The notes: a model not told the origin generated them from the sequence alone. A DNA stretch of 64,000 nt from Brenneria izadpanahii (GCF_017569925.1 NZ_CP050854.1:4464001-4528000); one strand, 5' to 3'; positions 18,833-29,673 are shown, counted from the stretch's first letter. Program-made: numbers and translations.

Positions 18833-21706
18833 TTACTCGTAATCCGCCATCGGTACGCAGGAACAGAACAAATGACGGTCGCCGTAAACATCATCCAGAC
18901 GTTTCACCGTAGGCCAGTATTTGTTTTCGCCGCCTGCCGGGAATACCGCCAGTTCACGGCTGTAAGGATGAGTCCAGTCGCCGGCCAGTTCAGTCTGAGT
19001 ATGCGGCGCATTCACCAACGGGTTATCCTCCAGCGGCCATTCGCCGTTAACCACGCGATCGATCTCCTTACGGATCGCCAGCATCGCATCAATAAAGCGA
19101 TCTAATTCAACCTGGCTTTCCGATTCCGTCGGCTCAACCATCAGCGTGCCGGCGACCGGGAATGACATGGTCGGCGCATGAAAACCATAATCAATCAACC
19201 GCTTGGCGATATCCATTTCGCTGATGCCGCTGCTCTCTTTCAGCGGACGGAGATCCAGAATACATTCGTGCGCCACGCGTCCGTCCCGCCCGGTATACAG
19301 CACCGGATAAGACGACTGTAGCCGAGCGGCGATGTAGTTGGCGTTGAGGATCGCCATCTGACTCGCCTGCTTCAGCCCTTCGGCGCCCATCATACGGATA
19401 TACATCCAACTGATCGGCAGAATAGAGGCGCTGCCGAACGGCGCGGCGGACACCGCCCCCTGTTCGGTCAACACGCCGTCCATTTTCACCACTTTGTGCC
19501 CAGGGACAAACGGCGCCAAATGCGCTTTCACGCCGATCGGCCCCATGCCCGGACCGCCGCCGCCGTGGGGAATACAGAAGGTTTTATGCAGGTTGAGGTG
19601 AGAAACGTCCGCGCCGATATAGCCTGGCGACGTAATGCCGACCTGCGCATTCATATTGGCGCCGTCCAGGTACACCTGACCGCCAAACTGATGCACGATC
19701 TGGCACACCTCGCGGATGGTTTCTTCATACACTCCGTGAGTGGAGGGGTAGGTCACCATGATGCAGGCCAGCTTATCGCCCGCCGCCTGCGCCTTGTCAC
19801 GCAGATCGTTAAGATCGATATTGCCCTGCTTGTCGCAGGCCACCACCACCACGTTCATTCCGGCCATATGCGCCGAAGCGGGGTTAGTGCCGTGCGCCGA
19901 ACTGGGGATCAGGCAGATATCGCGGGCGGATTCATTGCGGCTTTGATGATAACGGCGGATCGCCAACAGCCCGGCGTACTCGCCCTGAGCGCCGGAGTTG
20001 GGCTGCATGCACACCGCGTCATACCCCGTCAGCTGCACCAGCCAGCCGGCCAGCTGTTCGATCATCTTGCGATAGCCGAGCGCCTGTTCCGGCGGACAAA
20101 ACGGATGCAGTTCAGCGAATTCCGGCCAGGTAATCGGCAGCATTTCAGCAACGGCATTGAGCTTCATGGTGCAAGAGCCCAGCGGGATCATCGCCTGATT
20201 CAACGCCAGATCCTTGCATTCCAAACGGTGCAGATAGCGCATCATCTCGGTTTCGCTGTGGTAGCGATTGAACACCGGATGGGACAGGATGGCGTCATCA
20301 CGCAGTAAGGCCGCGGGAATCGAGGTTTCCTGCCGGCTGACCGCCGCATCCAGCGTATCGATATCCAGACCGTGGGAATATCCCAGCAAGATGGCGAATA
20401 GCGTCAATACGTCTTCCCGCGTCGTGGCTTCATCCAGCGTAATGCCGACTGCGCCGTCCAGATCGCTGCGCAGGTTGACGCCGAAACTCAATGCCCGACT
20501 CAGCACGGCGGCTTTGTCGTCCACCTCGACGGTCAAGGTGTCAAACCAGGTCTGATGGCGCAATTTCAGCCCGCTCTGGCGTAGTCCGAGCGCCAAAATA
20601 TCCGTCAGACGATGGATACGTCCGGCAATACGCCGCAACCCTTCGGGGCCATGAAAAACCGCATACATGCCGGCGATATTGGCCAGCAGCACCTGTGACG
20701 TACAAATGTTCGAGTTCGCTTTTTCACGGCGGATGTGCTGTTCGCGGGTTTGCATCGCCATGCGTAACGCGGTGTTGCCTGCGGCATCAACGGAAACGCC
20801 GATAATCCGCCCCGGCATGGCGCGTTTGTATTCATCGCGGCAGGCGAAAAACGCCGCGTGCGGACCGCCGTATCCCATCGGCACGCCAAAACGTTGAGCG
20901 GACCCAAAGACGATATCCGCCCCCTGCTTACCGGGCGCGGTCAACAGCACCAGCGCCATGATATCGGCGCTAACGCAGCTGACCACCTTACGTTTTTTCA
21001 GCTCCGCCATCAGGGCGCCATAATCATGCAACTCGCCGGTCGTACCGGTCTGTTGCAACAACACGCCGAACACGCCGTCGTCCGTCAGCGCCTGCTCCGC
21101 TCTACCGACCACTACTTCAAAACCGAAGGTTTCGGCGCGCGTGCGCACCACATCCAGCGTTTGCGGATGAACGTCATCGGCAACGAAGAAACGGTTGGCC
21201 TGTTTGAGTTTGCTGATGCGCTTCGCCATCGCCATCGCTTCCGCCGCCGCCGTCGCTTCGTCCAGCAGGGAAGCCGAAGCCAGCTCCAGCCCAGTCAGAT
21301 CCTGAGTCACTTGTTGAAAATTCAGCAACGCTTCCAAACGCCCTTGGGAAACTTCCGGCTGATAAGGCGTATAGGCCGTGTACCATCCCGGATTTTCCAG
21401 CACGTTGCGTAAAATCACCGGCGGCATCAGCACGGCGCTATACCCCATGCCGATATAGCTTTTATAACGCTGATTCTGGCCGGCGATCGCTTTCAGCTCG
21501 GCCAGCGCCTGATGTTCCGTCGCCGCATCGCCGACCGCGGGCGGGCTGGGTAACTGGATATCGGCGGGCACGATCTGCCGGATTAACGCATCGAGCGAAT
21601 CCGCGCCGACCGCGGCCAGCATCTGCTGTTGCTGCCCGGCGGAAGAACCAATATGACGTTCCACGAAAGCGCTGTTATGTTCAAGTTGACTGAGAGTCTG
21701 GGTCAT
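18833..21706 (-). CDS. gcvP: glycine dehydrogenase (decarboxylating), P-protein
   Basis: The P-protein decarboxylates glycine with pyridoxal phosphate and passes the aminomethyl group to the lipoyl arm of GcvH. The product is 957 aa, exactly the E. coli length, from the ATG at 21706 (MTQTLSQLE) preceded by AGGA. A start 7 codons upstream lacks a ribosome binding site. Both homologous halves are present; the PLP lysine lies in [20 protein letters not shown], and the PTESES block is near the C-terminus. It is last in gcvT-gcvH-gcvP, but a strong terminator-like hairpin lies between gcvH and gcvP. Confidence 0.98.
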   Translation of the reverse strand: MTQTLSQLEHNSAFVERHIGSSAGQQQQMLAAVGADSLDALIRQIVPADIQLPSPPAVGDAATEHQALAELKAIAGQNQRYKSYIGMGYSAVLMPPVILRNVLENPGWYTAYTPYQPEVSQGRLEALLNFQQVTQDLTGLELASASLLDEATAAAEAMAMAKRISKLKQANRFFVADDVHPQTLDVVRTRAETFGFEVVVGRAEQALTDDGVFGVLLQQTGTTGELHDYGALMAELKKRKVVSCVSADIMALVLLTAPGKQGADIVFGSAQRFGVPMGYGGPHAAFFACRDEYKRAMPGRIIGVSVDAAGNTALRMAMQTREQHIRREKANSNICTSQVLLANIAGMYAVFHGPEGLRRIAGRIHRLTDILALGLRQSGLKLRHQTWFDTLTVEVDDKAAVLSRALSFGVNLRSDLDGAVGITLDEATTREDVLTLFAILLGYSHGLDIDTLDAAVSRQETSIPAALLRDDAILSHPVFNRYHSETEMMRYLHRLECKDLALNQAMIPLGSCTMKLNAVAEMLPITWPEFAELHPFCPPEQALGYRKMIEQLAGWLVQLTGYDAVCMQPNSGAQGEYAGLLAIRRYHQSRNESARDICLIPSSAHGTNPASAHMAGMNVVVVACDKQGNIDLNDLRDKAQAAGDKLACIMVTYPSTHGVYEETIREVCQIVHQFGGQVYLDGANMNAQVGITSPGYIGADVSHLNLHKTFCIPHGGGGPGMGPIGVKAHLAPFVPGHKVVKMDGVLTEQGAVSAAPFGSASILPISWMYIRMMGAEGLKQASQMAILNANYIAARLQSSYPVLYTGRDGRVAHECILDLRPLKESSGISEMDIAKRLIDYGFHAPTMSFPVAGTLMVEPTESESQVELDRFIDAMLAIRKEIDRVVNGEWPLEDNPLVNAPHTQTELAGDWTHPYSRELAVFPAGGENKYWPTVKRLDDVYGDRHLFCSCVPMADYE

Positions 21707-21771
21707 TACGAAAATTTCCTGCATCAAACATTCTCTGCGTCACACCCGGCGGGATAACCCAGAGCGAGGGA

Positions 21772-21809
21772 ACAAAATAAAACGCCCCGGCTCAACGGAG
21801 TCCGGGGCG
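21772..21809 (-). terminator. intrinsic terminator-like hairpin between gcvH and gcvP
   Basis: On the minus strand an 8-bp GC stem (CGCCCCGG / CCGGGGCG, 11-nt loop) is followed directly by TTTTATTTT. It lies 10 bp after the gcvH stop and about 65 bp before gcvP. It has all parts of a rho-independent terminator, yet sits inside the operon, so it may attenuate gcvP expression. Confidence 0.75.
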
Positions 21810-21819
21810 CAGTCACGAT

Positions 21820-22212
21820 TTATTCGTCTTCTTCCAGAGCGGCCTGATATCCCTCGGCATCAAGCAGTTCGTTTAAGTCGGACTCGTCGGACGATCTGAT
21901 ACGGAACAGCCAGCCATCGCTATAGGGCGCGCTGTTAACCAATTCCGGCGAGTTTTCCAACTCTTCGTTGACTTCGATGATCTCGCCGCTGATGGGCGCA
22001 TAAATATCGGACGCCGCCTTGACCGATTCGGCCACGGCGCAGTCATCGCCGGCGGAAACGATAGTGCCGACTTCCGGCAAATCGATAAACACCATATCGC
22101 CCAATAATTCCTGCGCGTGTTCGGTAATACCGACGAGATAGACGCCCTCACCTTCAGACAGCACCCACTCGTGCGAAGCGGTATATTTTAATTCTGCTGG
22201 TACATCGCTCAT
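21820..22212 (-). CDS. gcvH: glycine cleavage system H-protein
   Basis: A 130-aa lipoyl carrier that shuttles the aminomethyl group between GcvP, GcvT and Lpd. The lipoylated lysine is in [16 protein letters not shown] chose the ATG at 22212 ([10 protein letters not shown]), one residue off the E. coli form and preceded by GGAGAG; an upstream GTG adds two residues. A 9-bp GC hairpin (22274-22298) lies in the gcvT-gcvH gap. Confidence 0.98.
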   Translation of the reverse strand: MSDVPAELKYTASHEWVLSEGEGVYLVGITEHAQELLGDMVFIDLPEVGTIVSAGDDCAVAESVKAASDIYAPISGEIIEVNEELENSPELVNSAPYSDGWLFRIRSSDESDLNELLDAEGYQAALEEDE

Positions 22213-22313
22213 TGCCACCCTCTCCTTCCTTCACAAAACGGTTAAAACTGAACCGCATACCCTTGAATTTACAAGCCGCGGCACGGCTGGCCGCGGTTGA
22301 AATCCGGATAGCG

Positions 22314-23414
22314 TTAATATTGAACAATAGCTTTTCCGGCACGGACAAAGCCAGGCTTGGTGACATGCACCGGGAGTTCGCGATTGCGGATTTGAACAAT
22401 CGCCTGTTCGCCAATGCCGGCCGGGACGCGCGCCAGCGCAATGCTCACGCCAAGCGTGGGTGAAAAGGATCCGCTGGTAATCACGCCTTCCCGCATCACC
22501 CCTTCACTATCAGTAAAGCGCACTGGCAAATCATTACGCAATACGCCTTTTTCCGTCATCACCAATCCGACTAGCTGCTCAGTTCCCTTTTCCCTCTGAC
22601 GCTCCAGCGCTTCACGGCCGATAAACTGGCGATCTTCCGGCTGCCAGGCAATCGTCCAGCCCATGTTGGCGGCCAGCGGCGAAATGCCTTCATCCATATC
22701 CTGGCCATAAAGGTTCATCCCGGCTTCCAGACGCAGCGTATCGCGCGCGCCCAATCCGCATGGCTTGACCCCGGCCGACAGAAGCTGCTGCCATAGCGCA
22801 ACAACCTTCTCCTTCGGCAGCGCGATTTCATAACCGGCTTCACCAGTGTAACCCGTCGTGGCGATGAAAAGATCGTCGGCCTGAACGCCGAAAAACGGCT
22901 TCATACCGGCGATCTTTTCACGCTGGGAATCATTGAGCAGACTCTGCGCCTTTTCCTGCGCCCGCGGCCCCTGAACGGCGACTAACGCCAGATCGTCACG
23001 CTCGCGGACATCCACCATAAAAGGCTCGGCGTGCTGGACGATCCAGGCTAAATCTTTTTCACGGGTCGCCGAATTCACCACCAGACGGAAATAGTCTTCC
23101 GTAATGAAGTAAACGATCAGATCGTCGATAACGCCGCCGGACGCGTTCAACATGCCGGTATAAAGCGCCTTGCCGGGCTGAGTGAGTTTGGCGACATCGT
23201 TCGCCAGCAGATAGCGCAGAAATTCGCGGGTTCTGGCGCCGTGCAAGTCCACGATGGTCATATGAGACACATCAAACATACCGGCATCACGACGTACGAT
23301 GTGATGCTCATCAAGCTGTGAGCCGTAATGCAGCGGCATCATCCAGCCGTGAAAATCAACCATTTTGGCACCGTCTGCCAGGTGCTGTTGATACAACGGA
23401 GTCTGCTTAGCCAT
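22314..23414 (-). CDS. gcvT: aminomethyltransferase, glycine cleavage T-protein
   Basis: A 366-aa T-protein (E. coli 364) that transfers the methylene group from GcvH to tetrahydrofolate and releases ammonia. Conserved blocks include [15 protein letters not shown] near the start, the catalytic Asp region [14 protein letters not shown], and [25 protein letters not shown] lies just before the ATG. It is first in the gcvTHP operon. Confidence 0.98.
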   Translation of the reverse strand: MAKQTPLYQQHLADGAKMVDFHGWMMPLHYGSQLDEHHIVRRDAGMFDVSHMTIVDLHGARTREFLRYLLANDVAKLTQPGKALYTGMLNASGGVIDDLIVYFITEDYFRLVVNSATREKDLAWIVQHAEPFMVDVRERDDLALVAVQGPRAQEKAQSLLNDSQREKIAGMKPFFGVQADDLFIATTGYTGEAGYEIALPKEKVVALWQQLLSAGVKPCGLGARDTLRLEAGMNLYGQDMDEGISPLAANMGWTIAWQPEDRQFIGREALERQREKGTEQLVGLVMTEKGVLRNDLPVRFTDSEGVMREGVITSGSFSPTLGVSIALARVPAGIGEQAIVQIRNRELPVHVTKPGFVRAGKAIVQY

Positions 23415-23824
23415 CTTTTCCCTCTGTTCGGAGCACTGCGTTCGGGCGGATTACGGCCATCACGCAAACGATATCTTGTTAATGAACTTACCACTGAAAC
23501 GCCGGTTAAACTATCCCCTTAGCCATAAGATAATCTATATGGAAAAGGTTCCGCCCCCTAAGCGGCCAAACCGCCATAAATAGATATAAACTCCAAAAAA
23601 TAAAAAATTATCAGTATAAAAATAATGAAATTGAGATTAATGATAAAATTATTGACATGAAAACTGGATTGGTTAGTAGTTAATAGCGCATAAAACACAC
23701 CACAATCATTAGTTAAAGTAATGCGAAAAATGCACCAAAATTAGATTATTTCAACCAATCCCCCGCCAACCGCCGGGGATTGGCTGAGTGATTGACAAAA
23801 TTATTGACGATGAAATAACGCCGA
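23415..23824. promoter_or_regulatory. gcv operon upstream region (AT-rich)
   Basis: 410 bp without a gene. The stretch 23570-23750 is very AT-rich with phased A/T runs, which fits the extended Lrp-bound region upstream of gcvT known from E. coli. GcvA and PurR sites are expected there but could not be assigned by eye. I see no glycine-riboswitch-like structure. The left end of the next gene's terminator (23755-23783) also lies here. Confidence 0.4.
23755..23783 (-). terminator. hairpin downstream of the alpha/beta-hydrolase gene
   Basis: 9-bp stem CCAATCCCC / GGGGATTGG with an 11-nt loop, followed on the minus strand by TTGAAATAATC. It is placed about 40 bp after the hydrolase stop. Confidence 0.55.
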
Positions 23825-25291
23825 CTATTGCGGGATCTTTCCCTCGATACGCTGTATCAAATAGGGAAAAAACGGATTGGAGGAGAGCCGCAGTAAAGTA
23901 TCCAGATCCACGACCAGCACCGAACGTTCGCCCCGCGCCGCGATCATGCCCAGCGGCAGGCCGAATTCGCGGGGATTCTGCGAAAAACGGCCATACAGGG
24001 AATCGCTATCCGGAAAGGGCAAGGCGACGTGCGACAGCGAGTAAACGTCGGGCGGATAATCAATCTGCAAATCGCGGGAGCGGCTTTGCCTCTCCCCCGC
24101 CTTTACGTCAAAAGCGACGGCATGCGCACTGTCCGGCGCCGCATTGGTAATGACCGTGGTGTCATAATGACGCGGCGCCGGCGGTAAAAGCTGGCTGACG
24201 GCGCGATCCGCCGAACCACGCAGCAACGGCCCGAAGTTGATGGTGCGATTCACGTCAAACAGCACCAGTTGGCTGCCGTTCGCCGGTAAAAGGTCATAAA
24301 ACGCCGAAATTACCGCCTGAGTGCTCACGGTGAAATCCATCACGGACTGAAAAGTCAGTACCGGCGGCAGTTGCGCCAAAGCGCGATGCTGCGCCTTACG
24401 GGTAAGCTGCCTCTGCAGTTCATGGGTTAATAGCCAGGACTGGCGCGCCCCGTTGACCGGAAACGAGTTATATTTGAACGGATTAAACTCCGGCAAAATT
24501 CCCAGCCAGGCCGATTTGGCAAACGCCGGAAATACCGCCGGCAGCCCCGCCAGCCCGGCAAAGCGGGCATAGCTGGTAACGCCGATCATCGGAGAAATCA
24601 GGATCAGCTGCTCCGGCCGCGCCAGCGTGGGGTCATCCAGCGCATCCAGCGCATACTTCAGCACCAGCGCGCCGCCGTTGGAAAAGCCCACCATGTGCAG
24701 CGGCAATGCCTGGCCTGAAACCTGCGCCAATTGATGCTCCGCCTCGCGTACCGCCAGACGGGTGGCCGCCAGCCAATCCCGCCAGTGAGTATCGGTCAAA
24801 GCGCCGGGCACCGTACCGTGCGCCGGCAGGCGAATGCCGACCACGACAAAACCGCGCTGGCGATAACGTTCGGCGATATGCCGCAGGCTGTAAGGGGAAT
24901 CCGTTAGTCCATGCAGCAGCACCACCGCGCCTTTTGGCGCGCCTTCCGGCATCAGTTCATAAGAACGATTCCAGTCATGCTGAAACTTCCCCGGATACAC
25001 CGGGCTGCCGGAAAAATAACGGTTGATGGGGCGCTGTTCGTCATCATCCAGCTCCTGAGTCACATGCTGATTGACCTGCTGGAAAATCGTCTCTTCGGCG
25101 CGCAGATAGGCCGGCCAGTCGGCGCGATCGAGCTCGTCCGCCGAAAGTTCATCCGGCACAAACGTATGCCAGGGCGCCAGGGCCGGGCCGCGTTGGGTGT
25201 CATAAATCCGAATAACCAGCAATGTCGCCGCCGCCACGATACAAATAATGACGCAGCGTTTAATCATCCGTTTGGCAGACCTCATCAGCAT
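23825..25291 (-). CDS. membrane-anchored alpha/beta-hydrolase (putative carboxylesterase/lipase)
   Basis: A 488-aa protein with an N-terminal TM anchor (about residues 12-27) and an alpha/beta-hydrolase domain. The oxyanion-loop motif is VVLLHGLTDSPYSLRH, and the nucleophile elbow is MVGFSNGGALVLKYAL (GxSxG with Ser followed by Asn). The acid and His are probably in the C-terminal third (SHVALPFPDSDSLYG is a candidate His region). It is not an E. coli core gene; in E. coli gcvT is preceded by ubiI-ubiH. The substrate is unknown. It is monocistronic with a hairpin after the stop. Confidence 0.75.
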   Translation of the reverse strand: MLMRSAKRMIKRCVIICIVAAATLLVIRIYDTQRGPALAPWHTFVPDELSADELDRADWPAYLRAEETIFQQVNQHVTQELDDDEQRPINRYFSGSPVYPGKFQHDWNRSYELMPEGAPKGAVVLLHGLTDSPYSLRHIAERYRQRGFVVVGIRLPAHGTVPGALTDTHWRDWLAATRLAVREAEHQLAQVSGQALPLHMVGFSNGGALVLKYALDALDDPTLARPEQLILISPMIGVTSYARFAGLAGLPAVFPAFAKSAWLGILPEFNPFKYNSFPVNGARQSWLLTHELQRQLTRKAQHRALAQLPPVLTFQSVMDFTVSTQAVISAFYDLLPANGSQLVLFDVNRTINFGPLLRGSADRAVSQLLPPAPRHYDTTVITNAAPDSAHAVAFDVKAGERQSRSRDLQIDYPPDVYSLSHVALPFPDSDSLYGRFSQNPREFGLPLGMIAARGERSVLVVDLDTLLRLSSNPFFPYLIQRIEGKIPQ

Positions 25292-25611
25292 GGTGATATT
25301 CCTTCCGATTTACCGTTTTACTGGCTGTTTTCACTTCGGTTTATAGTAAACCTTTATGCAACATTCAGCGTACCAGCCCGGCAACGTATACGGTAGCGCG
25401 GAAAACACCGCTAGATAGACGATAACCGCTTTCGTCAACGCCGGACAAAAGCGGTTATCGCCGCCGATCCTCCTCGTCATCCCCGCGCAGGCGGGGATCT
25501 ACTTTCAGGCAGCGGATTGATATCAGGAAGATTCACGCCTGCGCAGGAGCGACGGATTGGGGTTCGGTATTACCAAGTCTGCTTTGTCAACGGTCTGAAA
25601 AGCGGCTCGTT
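25292..25611. other. intergenic region with palindromic repeat
   Basis: 320 bp between the hydrolase start and the budB stop. It contains a REP-like palindrome (25475-25503) and a second piece of related sequence near 25532-25556 (GCCTGCGCAGG). No gene is supported. Confidence 0.4.
25475..25503. repeat. REP-like palindrome
   Basis: The core ATCCCCGC / GCGGGGAT forms an 8-bp stem around GCAG within a CGTCATCCCCGCG... sequence typical of dispersed extragenic palindromes in proteobacteria. A related weaker copy lies at 41692-41725. It may also end the budAB transcript. Confidence 0.5.
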
Positions 25612-27291
25612 TTATATCAGCTGACTGATATTCAAATCCTCCATCAAACGCTGATTGTCCGAATAGTCCACCGGGATGGCGATGACCGCCGGCCCCTGCG
25701 TATCCATGGCCTGCCGTAATTTGCTGACTAATTCATCTTCCGATTCGACCGCAAACCCCTTGGCTCCGAACGCTTCCGCATACACTTTAAAATCGATCGG
25801 ACCAAATTTAACGCCGGAAGCGCGGTGATACTTTTTCTGCTCCTGAATCTCAACCATGTTATAGGCATTATCCACCCAGATAATATGCAACAGATTGCAT
25901 TTCAGGCGCACAGCGGTTTCAAGCTCCATGCTGGACTGCATAAAACCGCCGTCGCCTGAAACCGAAATCACCTTCTGACCGGGGTGAATCAGCGACGAGG
26001 CGATGGCCCAGGGCAAGGCGACGCCCATTGTCTGCTGACCATTGGTCATCAGTATCTGCCGCGCGCGGAAGCTATACAGATAGCGCGCCAGCCAGATATG
26101 AAAACTGCCCATATCCACGCACAGCGTCACATCATGATTGACAATATCCTGCATGGCTCTGACCAGGCGCAACGGATGAATAGCGAAACCGCGCATTTCC
26201 ATACCGCGCGTCGCCAGATCGTGACGTTGCTGACAGCGATCGCGCAGAATAATCTGCGCCTGCGACGACAGCGGCAAAGGCGCGGAGATGCATTGGGCCA
26301 GAGAATCAATGGTGGCCGCAATATCGCCCACCAGTTCCATATCGGGCAGATAGGCGCTGTCGATATTGGCCGGCAGAACGTCGATATGCACCAGCGCCGC
26401 TTTACCCACGTTCCACAGCGACGGATCATATTCCACCGAGCTGTAGCCGACGGTGATGATCAAATCGGCCTGCTGCAGCAATTTATCGCCGGTCTGATTA
26501 TTAAACAGACCGACGCGTCCGGCGAAGTGATCGAAATGCTTCTGGTCTACCACGCCGGCGGCCTGATAGGTGCTGGTGACGGGAAGCTGGCTTTTATGCA
26601 GCAAATGCCGTATCGCTTCGGCGTTGTTAGGCTGGCTCGCCATTAATCCCAGCAGCAGAACGGGGTTTTTAGCATGCTGGATCATCCGGGCGACTTTCTC
26701 AATATCAGCATGGGGCGCGGCATTCAACATCGGCAGATCCGGGCGCACCAGCACCGCGCTGGTAACGGGATCGTTGACGATATCCTGCGGCAAGCTGATG
26801 AAAGAGGCGCCCGGATGGCCCGTTTCGGCAACGCGGAACGCGTTTGCCAATACTTCGGAAATCGCCGACGACGCTTTAACTTCGGCGCTGAATTTAGTGA
26901 CCGGCTGAAACAGACTGACCGTATCCAGGCTTTGGTGCGTCAGCTTATGACTTTCCGAACGTTTAACCGCGCCGCCGATCGCCACCATGGGATCGCCTTC
27001 CGTCGTCGCCGTCGCCAGCCCGGTAACCAGGTTGCAGCAGCCCGGACCGGAGGTCACCAGCGTCACCCCGGCCTTGCCGGTTAAACGCCCGATAGCGGCC
27101 GCCATAAAAGCGCCGTTGGCTTCATGCCGTACCGGAATCATTTGTATCGGCGAATCTTCCAGTGCGTCGAACACGCGGTCGATTTTGGCTCCCGGAATAC
27201 CAAATACGTATTTAACTCCCTGCTGCTCCAGATGTTTTACAACCAGGGCCGCACCACAGTTCCAGCTCTGCTGAGCCGTTGAATTTTCCAT
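25612..27291 (-). CDS. budB: catabolic acetolactate synthase
   Basis: A 559-aa thiamine-diphosphate enzyme that condenses two pyruvates to alpha-acetolactate in the acetoin/butanediol pathway. The length equals Klebsiella BudB. Features: the catalytic Glu region [13 protein letters not shown], the TPP-binding [33 protein letters not shown], and the central domain blocks of the AlsS/BudB type. There is no FAD-type regulatory partner gene, as expected for the catabolic enzyme. It is second in the budA-budB operon with a 39-bp gap. Confidence 0.95.
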   Translation of the reverse strand: MENSTAQQSWNCGAALVVKHLEQQGVKYVFGIPGAKIDRVFDALEDSPIQMIPVRHEANGAFMAAAIGRLTGKAGVTLVTSGPGCCNLVTGLATATTEGDPMVAIGGAVKRSESHKLTHQSLDTVSLFQPVTKFSAEVKASSAISEVLANAFRVAETGHPGASFISLPQDIVNDPVTSAVLVRPDLPMLNAAPHADIEKVARMIQHAKNPVLLLGLMASQPNNAEAIRHLLHKSQLPVTSTYQAAGVVDQKHFDHFAGRVGLFNNQTGDKLLQQADLIITVGYSSVEYDPSLWNVGKAALVHIDVLPANIDSAYLPDMELVGDIAATIDSLAQCISAPLPLSSQAQIILRDRCQQRHDLATRGMEMRGFAIHPLRLVRAMQDIVNHDVTLCVDMGSFHIWLARYLYSFRARQILMTNGQQTMGVALPWAIASSLIHPGQKVISVSGDGGFMQSSMELETAVRLKCNLLHIIWVDNAYNMVEIQEQKKYHRASGVKFGPIDFKVYAEAFGAKGFAVESEDELVSKLRQAMDTQGPAVIAIPVDYSDNQRLMEDLNISQLI

Positions 27292-27330
27292 TGTCTCACT
27301 CCTCTGAGATGACTCAAGGCTTGTTGTGAC

Positions 27331-28113
27331 TTAGCCTTCCACTGATTGAATCGCGCTATCGAGATTTTCAGGCGACAGATTGGCGCTGAGAAAGTCCCGA
27401 TCCTGCGGCAAATCAATAATCAGCTTGGAAATCACCCCAAACGTCAGAACACCACTTTTCATTTGATAATCAAGGATATGACCACCACCTTCGCGACTTT
27501 CCGTAATGAAATGTTCGTGATAACCAGCAACATTGATACCCTGCGTATAGGCCGGGCTACGGAAACCGATAATGCTTCCCTGACAGTGTTCAAAATGAAA
27601 TGTCGGCTGCTGGGCAATGGCCTCCAGCATCGGTTTATAAGGACGCTCCTGACGAGGTACGGTACGCGTCTCAACGTAATCGAACTGGCCGTCGATTCTT
27701 AGCGCGCAGAACAGGTTGTCTGTGCCGATGAGCGTATCGATTTTTTGATGAAGCGAGTGCCGATCTATTTTGCTGCTGCAATGGATCTCTTCCGTCGGCT
27801 TAAAAAATGTCATTACCGCGAACGGCGTTTTCTGATCTGGCCTGGCGGCGCGTGCGCTGCCGTCGGCGCGCAGTTGGAAAATATTGCTGTTAAAGGCGAC
27901 CAGTTCACCATCCAGATTGTTAAATGTTCCTAATCCAAAATCGCCATGCTCCAGCAATTCCGCCATCGTCCGGCTACCTTCATATACGCCATTAATGAGC
28001 CCACTCATTAGTGAAGTCTGATAAATAACGCAATCAGAATGGTGCTTATGATGATTGATGGCATAGGCCGCAATCTCTTCAGCACAATGGCAGACGCCAG
28101 TATCTTCTTTCAT
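27331..28113 (-). CDS. budA: alpha-acetolactate decarboxylase
   Basis: A 260-aa enzyme converting alpha-acetolactate to acetoin. The zinc-binding His residues of the family are in GYHEHFITESREGGGHILDY, and the N-terminal VIYQTSLMSGLINGVYEG block is typical. It is first in the operon, divergent from the LysR regulator budR. No acetoin reductase gene (budC) follows in this window. Confidence 0.96.
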   Translation of the reverse strand: MKEDTGVCHCAEEIAAYAINHHKHHSDCVIYQTSLMSGLINGVYEGSRTMAELLEHGDFGLGTFNNLDGELVAFNSNIFQLRADGSARAARPDQKTPFAVMTFFKPTEEIHCSSKIDRHSLHQKIDTLIGTDNLFCALRIDGQFDYVETRTVPRQERPYKPMLEAIAQQPTFHFEHCQGSIIGFRSPAYTQGINVAGYHEHFITESREGGGHILDYQMKSGVLTFGVISKLIIDLPQDRDFLSANLSPENLDSAIQSVEG

Positions 28114-28243
28114 ATATCTTCTCTTTCAACTGTATATTACTTAAATTTTTCTAATTCTTGCGTATAGATTGGCGCTAATACTGATAAACTTCCAATATAC
28201 AAATATCGTCATTTCAAGATCGGAAAGATATGGAGCCGCGCTA

Positions 28244-29128
28244 ATGGAGTTTCGTTACCTGCGCTATTTTGTCGCCGTCGCCGCCGCCAAGCATTTCACG
28301 CGAGCGGCTGAAAACTTAGGCATTTCGCAACCGCCCCTAAGCCAACAGATTAAAAAACTGGAACATGAAATAGGCACGCCGTTATTCAAAAGGCTCACTC
28401 GGGGCGTTGAAATGACGGAAGCGGGAAAAGTGTTGTATGAAGATGCAAACCAGATCCTGAAGCTCACGGATGCGGCCGTTGACCGGGCAAGAAGCGTCGC
28501 CAGGGGAGAAGAAGGCCACTTTAACGTCGGTTTTTCCGCTTCATCGTCCTTTCACCCCTCGGTGCTGCAACTCCTGCACGCCTACCGCCAGCGCTATCCG
28601 CATGTGGTATTAAATCCGCGCCAGGAGAATACCCCGAATCTGATCGCCGAACTTCATAACCGTAATATCGACGTCGCGTTTCTCCGCCTGCCGTGCAACG
28701 CCAACAGCGAATTACACGGCGAAGTGCTGGCCGAAGAGCCCATGAAACTCGCGCTGCCCGACGAGCATCCCTTGCATAACAAGCGGCATATTCATCTGAG
28801 CGAACTGCAGCACGATCCGCTGATTATGTTTCCGCGGGAAGTCTGCCCCGTGTTGCACGACATGATTCTTCGTACCTGTTACTTATCAGGATACGAGCCC
28901 AAATTGGGCCAGCAGGCGTCGCAGCTAACGGCGACCATCGGCATGGTATCGGCCGGCTTCGGTATTACCATCATCCCTAAATCCCTCTCCTGCATCAGGA
29001 TGAATCGCGTGTCATACCACACAATAGACGACACCCGCCTGAATACGCAGATAACTATGGTCTGGCGCCATCACGAACACTCGCCTATCATCATGAATAT
29101 GATACAAATGTTGCGAAATAACCGTTAA
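28244..29128 (+). CDS. budR: LysR-type regulator of the bud operon
   Basis: A 294-aa LysR-family activator. The N-terminal winged HTH MEFRYLRYFVAVAAAKHFTRAAENLGISQPPLSQQIKKLE and the family-specific regions (AFLRLPC, EEPMKLALPDEHPL, MVSAGFGITIIPKS) closely resemble Klebsiella BudR, which activates budABC in response to acetate and low oxygen. I chose the ATG at 28244 with GGAG 8 nt upstream; the longer frame upstream is not conserved. Its target promoter is the 130-bp divergent gap. Confidence 0.9.
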   Translation: MEFRYLRYFVAVAAAKHFTRAAENLGISQPPLSQQIKKLEHEIGTPLFKRLTRGVEMTEAGKVLYEDANQILKLTDAAVDRARSVARGEEGHFNVGFSASSSFHPSVLQLLHAYRQRYPHVVLNPRQENTPNLIAELHNRNIDVAFLRLPCNANSELHGEVLAEEPMKLALPDEHPLHNKRHIHLSELQHDPLIMFPREVCPVLHDMILRTCYLSGYEPKLGQQASQLTATIGMVSAGFGITIIPKSLSCIRMNRVSYHTIDDTRLNTQITMVWRHHEHSPIIMNMIQMLRNNR

Positions 29129-29208
29129 ATAACCGGCCGTGTCCCCGCGTTTTCCCGCCCCCAGCGAAGCCGTAGTCAAACACTGGCAATTAGCATAAAT
29201 TCCTATAT

Positions 29209-29227
29209 GATATCAATTATCATTATC
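29209..29227 (+). promoter_or_regulatory. Fur box upstream of yjjZ
   Basis: GATATCAATTATCATTATC matches the 19-bp Fur consensus at 15 positions, including the whole right half. It lies 20 bp before the yjjZ start. Confidence 0.6.
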
Positions 29228-29247
29228 GTGTTTGACGGAAATAAAAA

Positions 29248-29538
29248 ATGCTGATCGCGATGATTGCCGCGTGTGGTTTGTGGGGGGTGAGCTGGAGTAT
29301 GGGAAAACCGCTGTCGAGCGTCTGGGGGATCTTATTGCCCTGCGCCATCATGCCGGTGCTGGCTGCGCTGGATATTAACCTGATGCACCTGAAGTTGATT
29401 ATCGCCATCGCGCTGCTGGCGACGTTAGCGATGTTATTCCACCATCGCCTGCGGCATTATTTGCTTTTGCCGTCATGCATTGCATTGGCCGGCGGACTGG
29501 CGGCGTTGTCCATCATGTTCAATTTGACGCTGGGGTAA
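29248..29538 (+). CDS. yjjZ: small membrane protein, DUF1435 (YjjZ-like)
   Basis: A 96-aa hydrophobic protein with three to four predicted TM segments and no charged catalytic motif. It fits the DUF1435 family, and its position next to three leu tRNAs and rsmC matches E. coli yjjZ, which lies between fhuF and leuQPV. fhuF is absent here: the left neighbour is budR. A Fur box precedes the gene, suggesting iron-responsive expression. The function is unknown. Confidence 0.7.
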   Translation: MLIAMIAACGLWGVSWSMGKPLSSVWGILLPCAIMPVLAALDINLMHLKLIIAIALLATLAMLFHHRLRHYLLLPSCIALAGGLAALSIMFNLTLG

Positions 29539-29586
29539 CGCAATGGAGGATCATCAAAAAAGAAAGGAAGAACTCAGGGGAAAGAT

Positions 29587-29673
29587 TGGTGCGAAGAGAG
29601 GGACTTGAACCCTCACGCCCGTTAAGGCACTAACACCTGAAGCTAGCGCGTCTACCAATTCCGCCACCTTCGC
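29587..29673 (-). tRNA. tRNA-Leu (anticodon CAG), copy 3 of array
   Basis: 87 nt including an encoded CCA. The acceptor GCGAAGG pairs with CCTTCGC-type 3' sequence, the anticodon CAG is seen in CTTCAGGTG, and the long class II variable arm reads GCC...GGC. The sequence matches the E. coli leuQPV type. It is last of three on the minus strand. Confidence 0.97.

Noticed and set aside
19496..20308. 270-codon plus-strand frame opposite gcvP
   Set aside because: It is antisense to an intact gcvP that matches E. coli throughout; the composition is His/Arg-rich and no family is recognisable.
23415..23760. Glycine riboswitch upstream of gcvT
   Set aside because: The region is AT-rich with no paired aptamer-like structure; enterobacteria use GcvA/Lrp/PurR control instead.
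25475..25556. CRISPR-like repeat
   Set aside because: Only one clear palindrome and one partial copy, with no regular spacing or cas genes; it fits a REP-type element.
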